From JBASNZ01 sp049657775 (lineage in GTDB: Bacteria; Actinomycetota; Coriobacteriia; Anaerosomatales; Anaerosomataceae), in the NCBI GenBank assembly GCA_049657775.1, contig JBASNZ010000055.1, forward strand, positions 1-28,879: a stretch of DNA of 28,879 nt. The letters run 5' to 3'. Of the stretch, positions 7,872 through 13,736 are shown piece after piece. How positions within the stretch are numbered: position 1 is the stretch's first letter; every line of letters begins with the position of its first letter. Position numbers and translations under genes: made by a program. The notes beneath the pieces were generated by a model. The model worked only from the letters and a program-made list of their open reading frames with translations, was not told where the DNA came from and did not search any database.

Positions 7872-9206
7872 CTACTCAACTCCCTCTTCGTCGTGCGCAA
7901 GCAGCGCTGCGAGCGCGTCGCCACCGTTTGCGGGAAGCGGCTCGAGTCCCAGCTTCTTGCGCGCGGACTCCCTCGGCGCTCCGAGCATGCCGGTCTTCCG
8001 GAAGGTCTGGTACGCCGCTCCGACCTGATCGGGACCGCTCCCGGCCGCGATCGCAAGCTCCTTGAGTTTGCGGAACGTGTCGGCCATACCGATCCGGCTG
8101 GGGCACATCTCCTGGCACGTGTAGCACTCCAGGCACTTCCACAGCTGGCCGTCGGCAAGCACCTCGTCGATCTCGCCTCGGAGCAGGCGCTCGATGATCT
8201 CGGTCGGCTGGTACGTGGGATCGACCTTGCACACCGGGCAGTCGTCCTTGCACGCCTGACAGCTCACGCACTTGCCAAGCAGTGACACGTCGAAATGCGC
8301 GGCGAGCCTGACCTTGTCGGCCTGGCGATCGCCCCACTTGTCCAAGAACGGCTGCACGCTCACGCGGTGCATGTCCAGACCGATCTCCTCGGGCGAGTGA
8401 CCCATGCCAAGCGCGATGAGCTCCGAGAGGTACAGTACCGGGACGTTGATGTCCTCGCGGGCGCGCTGGAGCGCGGCCTGGTTGAGGTCGAACTGCTGGA
8501 AGCACGACGGACACACGACCACGAGGGCGTCCACGTCGTTGTTCTGCAGGTCAACAAGCTTGCGCCGTGCGAACGCGAGCGAGCCTTCGCGCTCGCCCAC
8601 GCGATCGAGCGCGTTGCCGCAGCACTGCATCTTGGTTGCGTAGTCGACCACGCGAGCGCCGAGCGCGCCAACGAGCGCCTCGACCTTGGTGGGATTGAGC
8701 GGGTCGTCCCAGCGCACGGCCGGACTCGGCCGCAGCAGGTGGCAGCCGTAGTGGACCGCGATGCGCATGCCCCAGAACGGTCGCTCGAGCTTGGATGCCA
8801 CCAGCGCCGAGCCCATCTCCTCGGTCAGCCACTCGGCGAAGTGCACGACTTTGAGGTCGCCGTCGTAGTGGAGGTCCTGGGTGGCGAGGCGCTCGTTGAT
8901 CGCGTCGGCGGCGCGCCAGTCGGTCTTGAGGTGGCTCTGCGCCTCCTTGAAGGTGGAGTAGCAGCCGTTGCACGGGGTGACGACATCCAGACCGGCCTTC
9001 TCCACGATCGCCAGGTTGCGCGCGGCGGTCGTGTAAAACGCGCCCTCGTCGTTCGCCTTCACGAGCACGCCCTCGGGGCAGCACGTGTGGCCCTCGAGTT
9101 CGTGGACGGTCGCGCCCAGGTCCTCGAAGACGAGCCGGGTCGCCTTCTCGATGAAGGGGAACCGTGCGGGGATGGTGCACCCCCAGAAGACCGCGAAGTC
9201 CTTCAT
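7872..9206 (-). CDS. HdrB-HdrC-like fusion protein (two CCG domains plus ferredoxin domain)
   Basis: A 444-residue iron-sulfur protein. Two CCG (PF02754) motifs match the heterodisulfide reductase HdrB pattern exactly: C10-x31-C42C43-x35-C79-x2-C82 and C155-x39-C195C196-x35-C232-x2-C235, each expected to bind a non-cubane [4Fe-4S] cluster. The C-terminal third resembles HdrC: C313-x2-C316-x2-C319-x3-C323P and C358-x2-C361-x2-C364-x3-C368P, for two [4Fe-4S] clusters. HdrBC proteins do thiol/disulfide chemistry and electron transfer in methanogens and many anaerobic bacteria. As first gene of a glutamate synthase operon lacking GltD, it is a candidate electron donor or redox partner for the ferredoxin-fused subunit; this is inference. 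ATG at 9206 follows AGGGA by 5 bases; an in-frame GTG at 9257 would add 17 residues but lies inside the leader terminator. Succinate dehydrogenase/glycolate oxidase iron-sulfur subunits share CCG domains. Confidence 0.88.
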   Translation of the reverse strand: MKDFAVFWGCTIPARFPFIEKATRLVFEDLGATVHELEGHTCCPEGVLVKANDEGAFYTTAARNLAIVEKAGLDVVTPCNGCYSTFKEAQSHLKTDWRAADAINERLATQDLHYDGDLKVVHFAEWLTEEMGSALVASKLERPFWGMRIAVHYGCHLLRPSPAVRWDDPLNPTKVEALVGALGARVVDYATKMQCCGNALDRVGEREGSLAFARRKLVDLQNNDVDALVVVCPSCFQQFDLNQAALQRAREDINVPVLYLSELIALGMGHSPEEIGLDMHRVSVQPFLDKWGDRQADKVRLAAHFDVSLLGKCVSCQACKDDCPVCKVDPTYQPTEIIERLLRGEIDEVLADGQLWKCLECYTCQEMCPSRIGMADTFRKLKELAIAAGSGPDQVGAAYQTFRKTGMLGAPRESARKKLGLEPLPANGGDALAALLAHDEEGVE

Positions 9207-9236
9207 GTGTCCCTGCCGATCGTCATCGGTGTCCGG

Positions 9237-9281
9237 ATAAACGAAAACGCCCACCACCGACCTCTTTGGTCGGGGTGAGCG
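9237..9281 (-). terminator. Leader intrinsic terminator (attenuator) of the HdrBC/glutamate synthase operon
   Basis: On the minus strand CCGACC (9273-9268) pairs with GGTCGG (9262-9257) around AAAGA. The stem continues with 9274-9281 pairing 9255-9248 after one bulged U, giving 14 bp, followed at once by TTTTCGTTTAT. Its 5' arm uses the bases 9275-9280 that form the 3' arm of the preceding ANTAR-type hairpin, so the two structures exclude each other. The U-run ends about 30 bases before the gene start. Confidence 0.75.
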
Positions 9282-9323
9282 CCATTGCTCACATCGTTAC
9301 ATCACCGGCACGCCGTTGTGCCG
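9275..9323 (-). promoter_or_regulatory. Dual-hairpin ANTAR recognition element in the operon leader
   Basis: On the minus strand, hairpin 1 (9323-9306) is CGGCAC-AACGGC-GTGCCG and hairpin 2 (9292-9275) is GTGAGC-AATGGC-GCTCAC. Both have perfect 6-bp stems and 6-base loops with A at position 1 and G at position 4, the feature described for RNA targets of ANTAR proteins such as EutV and NasR. A 13-base linker separates them. Hairpin 2 overlaps the downstream terminator stem, as in known antitermination leaders. The next gene upstream encodes an ANTAR response regulator. Confidence 0.75.
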
Positions 9324-9330
9324 TGCGCGT

Positions 9331-9359
9331 AGTCTAGCAATTTGCACGCCGGATGGGAA
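9331..9359 (-). promoter_or_regulatory. Probable promoter of the HdrBC/glutamate synthase operon
   Basis: On the minus strand an extended -10 TGC-TAGACT (9339-9331) lies 17 bases after a -35-like TTCCCA (9359-9354). Transcription would start near 9324, right at the first base of ANTAR hairpin 1, which supports the prediction. The GAAAC repeats lie just upstream of the -35. Confidence 0.5.
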
Positions 9360-9367
9360 GAGTGCGC

Positions 9368-9399
9368 GAAACGCGCTGGAAACACCGCGCTGGAAACAC
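9368..9399. promoter_or_regulatory. GAAAC repeats and 14-bp tandem duplication upstream of the operon promoter
   Basis: GAAAC occurs at 9368, 9379 and 9393 on the plus strand; the first two have the same N6 spacing as the element before glnA, here in the opposite orientation relative to the gene. The 14-base unit cgcgctggaaacac is perfectly duplicated (9372-9385 and 9386-9399). The array ends 9 bases upstream of the -35, a normal activator position. It is a candidate GlnR-type site. Confidence 0.45.
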
Positions 9400-9574
9400 G
9401 CGAACCCCACACACCTGCACGAGTGCCGACACCGCCGCCACGACGCCGGGGACAACCAGCACGACGGCCGGCGCCTTGTTCACAGCGCCACGGAACCCGT
9501 CGCTGACTCGGCAACGTACGAGCGCGAGCAACCGGTGTAGAAGCCGTCGGCGATCGCGACCCCGAGCGTGCCGC
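9400..9574. other. Non-coding remainder between the operon promoter and the ANTAR gene
   Basis: I see no gene, terminator with a U-run, or convincing promoter here. It is the tail of the ANTAR regulator transcript. Confidence 0.5.
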
Positions 9575-10144
9575 TCACGCCTCGGTTTCCGCGGCGAGGA
9601 TCACGGCCGCGGCGATCTCCTTGAGCGGCATGCGCTTGTCCATGGCCAGCTTCTGAAGACGCTTGAACGCTTCGGGTTCCGTCATGCCTTTGGCCATGAG
9701 AACGCCCTTGGCGCGATCGAGCACCTTGCGCGTCTGAAGCCGATCGGCCAGGTCAGACGCTTCGGCCTCCAGGGCACGCGCTTCCGCGAACCGCGAGACC
9801 GCCACATGCATGGCGGGCACGATATCTCGCTTGGTGAACGGCTTCACGAGGTATGCCATGGCGCCGGCGGCGCACGCGTCTTCAACGTACGAGGCCTGGG
9901 AGAACGCGGTCACCATCACCACGGGGGCCAGGCGCTCCTCGGTGAGGATGCAGGCCGCTTGAATGCCGTCCATGCCCGGCATCTTGACGTCCATGAACAC
10001 GACATCCGGCCTGAGCTCGCGGGCAAGGGAGACGGCCTCCGAGCCGTCGCGGGCCTCTCCCACGACGTCATGGCCCTCCTCGGCGAGCATCTCGCGAAGG
10101 TCCATGCGGATGATGGCTTCGTCTTCGGCGATGAGTACGCGCAT
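9575..10144 (-). CDS. ANTAR-domain response regulator (PdtaR-like transcription antiterminator)
   Basis: A 189-residue two-domain protein. The receiver (1-120) has the acidic pair E7/D8, phospho-acceptor D52 in VVFMDVKMPGMDG, the switch T in VTAFS, and K in YLVKPF. A short coiled-coil linker leads to an ANTAR domain (about 125-185) with the conserved RKVLDRAKGVLM, MTEPEAFKRLQKLAM and KEIAAAVI segments. ANTAR proteins dimerise on phosphorylation and bind paired hexaloop RNA hairpins to prevent termination. The gene begins 3 bases after the stop of the histidine kinase gene. The next downstream leader (9237-9323) carries the matching RNA element, which makes the HdrBC/glutamate synthase operon the obvious candidate target. 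The closest named relative I recognise is mycobacterial PdtaR. Confidence 0.93.
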   Translation of the reverse strand: MRVLIAEDEAIIRMDLREMLAEEGHDVVGEARDGSEAVSLARELRPDVVFMDVKMPGMDGIQAACILTEERLAPVVMVTAFSQASYVEDACAAGAMAYLVKPFTKRDIVPAMHVAVSRFAEARALEAEASDLADRLQTRKVLDRAKGVLMAKGMTEPEAFKRLQKLAMDKRMPLKEIAAAVILAAETEA

Positions 10145-10147
10145 GCG

Positions 10148-11569
10148 CTACTCGGCCTCCTCGGGCTCTTCGATGATGGGGACTCGGACGGTCACGGACG
10201 CGCCGCGCGCGCTGGAGAACGAGAGTGTACCGCGCAAGTCGTCCTCGACAACCGTTTTGACGATCGCCAGGCCAAGATGCGCCGAGGAGTCAAGATCGAA
10301 CGGCTCGGGCAGACCCGCACCGTCGTCGCGCACGACGAGGTGAAGCTCCCGAGGCAACCGCCGCATCGAGACCGTGACAAGTCCGGACGCGCGAATCCCG
10401 ATGCCGTGTTCGATCGCGTTATGTACGAGTTCGGCGCATACGAGCGCAAGCGACGTTGCAGTGGATGCGGGCACGAGCCCGGTCTCGCCCTCAACGCTCA
10501 CGGAAACCCGGGTGTCGCCCGCCATGCCCTGACGCACCATGTCCACAACCGTGCGGGCAACCGCGGTGAAGTCGACCGACTCCTCGGTGGCCGCCGCAAG
10601 CATCTCGTGGACGACCGCCATGGACGACACCCGCTCAACGGCTTCTGCGAGCGCGCGCTCGGCCTCTTCACTCGTGGTACGCCGGGCCTGGATGCGCAGG
10701 AGGGATGCGACCGTCTGCAAGTTGTTCTTAACGCGATGGTGGACCTCGCGGATGGTCGCCTCTTTGACGCGGATCTCCTGCTCGCGGCGCCGCACGTCGG
10801 TGATGTCCTCCACCAGCACGAGCGCGCCGGGGGCGAAGCCGATCGTTCGATACTTGAGCACGCGCCCATTGACCTCGATGGTCACTCCCCTGGCGCCCGA
10901 GTTTCGGAGCACAGGCGATATCGCGGTGGCACCGCCCGGGATCGTCGAGGCACCGCGGCCCGTCAGCCCACCTTCGAGCCCGGCCAGCCGCATGATGTTG
11001 ACCGCGTTCGGGCTGGCGTACGAGACCACATCAGCGGCGTCGATCTCCATCACACCGTCACCGGCCCGGCGAACCGTGGTGAACGGCTCCCCAGAGTCGA
11101 CGTCGAGGACGGGACCTCGTTCGAGCATGTCCATGACCCGCTCGGCGAGCGACATGAATGCGACCTCCATGGCGCCCGGTGCCTCGGTGACCTGCTGGAC
11201 GACATCGCGGATGATCACGCCGATGGGTGCACCCACAGGGCCGATAGCCTGGGCCGAGGTATAGAAGCCGATGCCCCGCGTGATCCGGCGCCTCGTGCCG
11301 ATGACGGCCGCACCGTTCTCGAAGGCGTCGTATGCCTCGGGTTCCTCGGAGCGATCGAGTATCTGGCCGACCCGGCTCGTCGCCACGGCCGCGACGGCGG
11401 TCATCGGTCGGGCGTCCGCGAGTACGCGGAGCCGCTTGTCGTCCGGGACGACAAGCGTGACGTCGCCGTACCCGAGGTCGGCGATGAGCTGAAGGTTGCC
11501 CGCCACGTTGGCCAGGTGTCGCTGCGTGCCCGGGTCGTCCCCCATCTTTGGCTGATTCACGATGTCCAT
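10148..11569 (-). CDS. PdtaS-like sensor histidine kinase
   Basis: A 473-residue soluble kinase without membrane segments. Residues 1-150 match the H_kinase_N/GAF-like sensor module of PdtaS (LADLGYGDVTL-like start, RRRITRGIGFYTSA, PIGVIIRD). A PAS domain follows (about 170-260, VVSYASPNAVNIMRL, then VLVEDITD). The HisKA_2 dimerisation helix holds the acceptor His near 278 in REVHHRVKNNLQTVASLL, and the ATPase domain shows ELVHNAIEHG, DDGAGLP and LGLAIVKTVV. It should phosphorylate the ANTAR regulator encoded 3 bases downstream. The ligand is unknown; the nitrogen context is suggestive only. The start at 11569 (MDIVNQ) has no Shine-Dalgarno sequence but lies exactly 7 bases after a TATAAT, so a leaderless message is likely. 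An upstream in-frame start (MCGVRS) would lie across that -10. Confidence 0.9.
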   Translation of the reverse strand: MDIVNQPKMGDDPGTQRHLANVAGNLQLIADLGYGDVTLVVPDDKRLRVLADARPMTAVAAVATSRVGQILDRSEEPEAYDAFENGAAVIGTRRRITRGIGFYTSAQAIGPVGAPIGVIIRDVVQQVTEAPGAMEVAFMSLAERVMDMLERGPVLDVDSGEPFTTVRRAGDGVMEIDAADVVSYASPNAVNIMRLAGLEGGLTGRGASTIPGGATAISPVLRNSGARGVTIEVNGRVLKYRTIGFAPGALVLVEDITDVRRREQEIRVKEATIREVHHRVKNNLQTVASLLRIQARRTTSEEAERALAEAVERVSSMAVVHEMLAAATEESVDFTAVARTVVDMVRQGMAGDTRVSVSVEGETGLVPASTATSLALVCAELVHNAIEHGIGIRASGLVTVSMRRLPRELHLVVRDDGAGLPEPFDLDSSAHLGLAIVKTVVEDDLRGTLSFSSARGASVTVRVPIIEEPEEAE

Positions 11570-11576
11570 GCGCCCG

Positions 11577-11582
11577 ATTATA
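11577..11582 (-). promoter_or_regulatory. -10 element for a probably leaderless kinase-regulator transcript
   Basis: A consensus TATAAT on the minus strand ends 7 bases before the ATG at 11569, placing the expected start of transcription on the start codon. I find no good -35. Confidence 0.5.
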
Positions 11583-11706
11583 CGAGAGCGGACGCCGCAC
11601 ATGGCGGTTCTTGTCTTGCCTCGCTCCCTGGCCCACCATCATCGTTACCGCTATCATGAGACCCATCGGGGCCGGATCGTGCCTCACGGGGAGGGAGAAA
11701 CGGTCG

Positions 11707-12279
11707 ATGTCGTTCACGTCCTCATCGACGTACGTGTATACCTATGTGGTGTTCGCGGTGGTCTATCTCGTGTCGGCGATCGCGTTTGTGGTACGCGCGC
11801 TTCGCGTGAGCGCCACGCTCTCTCGCGCCCGCACTCCCCTTCCGACCGATAACCAGGCGCCGGCACGCGCAGCAAGCACCACCGAGTACGTATCGCGGTC
11901 CCAGCGACTTGTTGACTACACGCAGCTCGCCACACTCCTCCCGCTCATCTACATCGTAGGCTCCCTTTTTCTGGGATCGCTCATCCTCAACGGTCAGCGG
12001 CCGAGCTTCATCAACGTCGCATGGGTGGCCTTCACCGTGCTTGCCGCCGGAGCCGCGGTCACGTTCGCGGTACTCGGGACGCGCGAATCGATGTCACTGA
12101 GCGGCGTCGGGGCGATGGCGGCGGCGAACGGCCGAGCCGCGGACATCTTCCAGCGGATCGGTATCCGTCTTGGCGTCAGCGCGGCTCTTCTCCTGCTCGT
12201 AGCCGTGTTCACGATGCTGAACCTGTTCTCGATACTCGGGAACATGGACGCGCTGCTGGGCATCCCGTACCTGCTGTAG
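11707..12279 (+). CDS. Four-helix membrane protein of unknown function
   Basis: I do not recognise this 190-residue protein. Four hydrophobic segments are visible: about 9-31 (YTYVVFAVVYLVSAIAFVV), 76-96 (LATLLPLIYIVGSLFLGSL), 105-128 (INVAWVAFTVLAAGAAV) and 155-180 (GVSAALLLLVAVFTMLNLF). A polar, basic loop of about 40 residues follows helix 1. The ATG at 11707 is chosen because GGGAGGGAG ends about 9 bases before it and the protein then begins with the first helix; longer upstream versions would add a non-hydrophobic stretch that overlaps the divergent kinase gene. It stands alone between the kinase, transcribed away from it, and the tRNA. Low-complexity coding in other frames is absent, so it is probably a real gene. 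Confidence 0.7.
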   Translation: MSFTSSSTYVYTYVVFAVVYLVSAIAFVVRALRVSATLSRARTPLPTDNQAPARAASTTEYVSRSQRLVDYTQLATLLPLIYIVGSLFLGSLILNGQRPSFINVAWVAFTVLAAGAAVTFAVLGTRESMSLSGVGAMAAANGRAADIFQRIGIRLGVSAALLLLVAVFTMLNLFSILGNMDALLGIPYLL

Positions 12280-12310
12280 GCGGCGGCCAGCTCGCGGTTC
12301 GCGCTCACCT

Positions 12311-12319
12311 TGCTATAAT
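12311..12319 (+). promoter_or_regulatory. Extended -10 promoter of the tRNA-Leu gene
   Basis: TGC-TATAAT is a perfect extended -10, ending 26 bases before the tRNA. No recognisable -35 is present, as allowed for extended -10 promoters. Confidence 0.65.
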
Positions 12320-12345
12320 CCGCATGCGCGCGATGTCATCGGCGT

Positions 12346-12432
12346 GCCCGGGTGGCGGAACAGGCAGACGCGCCGGTCTCAAAAACCGGTGGCCGAAAGG
12401 TCGTGCGGGTTCGATCCCCGCCCCGGGCACCA
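12346..12432 (+). tRNA. tRNA-Leu (anticodon CAA)
   Basis: The acceptor arms GCCCGGG (12346-12352) and CCCGGGC (12422-12428) pair fully, followed by A and an encoded CCA. The anticodon stem ccggt/accgg encloses the 7-base loop CTCAAAA, giving anticodon CAA for UUG. A long variable arm (ggccgaaaggtc) marks it as class II, and the T-arm GCGGGTTCGATCCCCGC is canonical. Confidence 0.97.
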
Positions 12433-12621
12433 CAGCACCGATCCAGGCGGCCCTTCCGCGACCCTCAGGTCGGATGCGACGATCGACCCACTGCAGGCCT
12501 CACGACTGAGCGAAGCCATCCCGGCCGTGACCGCCCATCTGCACGCGGGTCTCTCCTCGGCCGCGTTGGGAAGATGCATAATCGAGGTCGGGCAGTTCGC
12601 ACCGGTGATCAAGGGGGCCGC

Positions 12622-13638
12622 ATGTCGGACAGGGACGCGCTCGTCACATTGGTGCATTCGCTCCCCAAGACCGAGTTGCATGTGCATCTGGAGGGCACCC
12701 TCGAGCCCGAGATGATGCTGGCACTCTCTGATCACAATCGAGTCCCCATTCCCTACAACGACGCGGACGCCGTCAGGCGCGCGTACTCGTTCTTGGATCT
12801 GCAGTCGTTCCTGGACATCTACTATGCGGGCATGAGCGTACTTCGGACCGAGCAAGACTTCTACGACCTCACTTGGGCGTACATGACCAAAGCGGCGCTC
12901 GAGAACATCGTGCACGTGGAGCCGTTCTTCGACCCGCAGGCGCACATCTCGCGTGGTGTTCCCTTCGGCCTCGTGGTGGCCGGCATCCTACGGGCCCTCA
13001 AAGACGCGGAGGACGACTTTGGCATCACGTCCCGGCTGATCATGTGCTTCCTACGGGACAAGCCCGTCGAAGACGCCGCCCGGGTGCTCTCGACGGCCCA
13101 TCTCTACCACAGCCGGATCGCCGGAGTCGGGCTGGACTCAGCCGAAGGCGACTACCCGCCGGAACTATTCAGCGACGTGTTCGCCACCGCGGCGGCAGCG
13201 GGCATGCACCTCGTCGCGCACGCCGGTGAAGAGGGACCGGCGGCGTACATCACCGCCGCGATCGACGTACTCGGCGCCGAGCGCATCGATCACGGCGTGC
13301 GGTGCCTCGATGACCCGGCGGTTGTGGAACGGCTCGTCCGCGACCGGGTGCCGCTTACGGTCTGTCCGTTCTCGGAAGTGAAGCTCAGGGTCTTCGAGTC
13401 GCTCGAGGTACACCCACTCAAGCGGATGCTCGACGCTGGCCTGTTCGTGACCGTCAACTCGGACGACCCTGCCTATTTTGGCGGCTACCTCTCCGCGAAC
13501 TACGTGGAAACGGCGCTCGCGCTCGACCTGGCGCCGGATGACATCGTCACGCTTGCGAAGAACTCGATCGAGGCGTCGTTCTTGCCCAACGACCAGAAGC
13601 AGGCGCATCTGGCGCGAATCAGCGAACTCGCCGGATAG
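12622..13638 (+). CDS. Adenine deaminase, type 2 (Aah1-like, adenosine deaminase superfamily)
   Basis: A 338-residue amidohydrolase. Metal ligands are visible: H20 and H22 in ELHVHLEG, the HAGEEG motif (His near 200 and catalytic Glu), and the Asp in NSDDPAYFG. The segments PFFDPQAHISRGVPF, LIMCFLRDKP, GVGLDSAEGDYPP, and RIDHGVRCLDDP fit the adenine deaminase branch (Aah1-type) better than classical adenosine deaminase, where the substrate loop differs. It would convert adenine to hypoxanthine in purine salvage. AAGGGGG lies just before the ATG; the frame is open further upstream into the tRNA gene, but that extension has no family similarity. The neighbours do not belong to the same pathway, so it is probably monocistronic. 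Confidence 0.88.
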   Translation: MSDRDALVTLVHSLPKTELHVHLEGTLEPEMMLALSDHNRVPIPYNDADAVRRAYSFLDLQSFLDIYYAGMSVLRTEQDFYDLTWAYMTKAALENIVHVEPFFDPQAHISRGVPFGLVVAGILRALKDAEDDFGITSRLIMCFLRDKPVEDAARVLSTAHLYHSRIAGVGLDSAEGDYPPELFSDVFATAAAAGMHLVAHAGEEGPAAYITAAIDVLGAERIDHGVRCLDDPAVVERLVRDRVPLTVCPFSEVKLRVFESLEVHPLKRMLDAGLFVTVNSDDPAYFGGYLSANYVETALALDLAPDDIVTLAKNSIEASFLPNDQKQAHLARISELAG

Positions 13639-13663
13639 GCTGCGCCCTGCATTCTTCGCCGTA

Positions 13664-13677
13664 CGAACACCTGTTCG
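13664..13677. promoter_or_regulatory. LexA (SOS) box 1
   Basis: CGAACACCTGTTCG is a palindromic GAAC-N4-GTTC site of the Gram-positive/actinobacterial LexA type. It overlaps the -35-like TTCGAC of the helicase promoter. Confidence 0.75.
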
Positions 13678-13703
13678 ACAGCGCGAAGATCCGTTGGTAC
13701 ACT
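13674..13703 (+). promoter_or_regulatory. Probable helicase promoter between the two SOS boxes
   Basis: A -35-like TTCGAC (13674-13679) and an extended -10 TGG-TACACT (13698-13703) are 18 bases apart. The predicted start of transcription falls at about 13710, inside the second LexA box. Confidence 0.5.
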
Positions 13704-13708
13704 CGATG

Positions 13709-13722
13709 CGAACACCCGTTCG
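13709..13722. promoter_or_regulatory. LexA (SOS) box 2
   Basis: CGAACACCCGTTCG repeats the same GAAC-N4-GTTC palindrome 45 bases after the first and 15 bases before the helicase start codon. Two sites flanking one promoter indicate tight repression outside the DNA-damage response. Confidence 0.78.
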
Positions 13723-13736
13723 TATCGGAGGCCATC

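Noticed and set aside
9353..11659. 768-codon plus-strand reading frame across the kinase and ANTAR genes
   Set aside because: Antisense to well-conserved two-component genes; its composition is that of a shadow frame.
12352..12621. N-terminal extension of the adenine deaminase into the tRNA gene
   Set aside because: The extension would be translated from tRNA sequence and has no family similarity; ATG 12622 with AAGGGGG is the sensible start.
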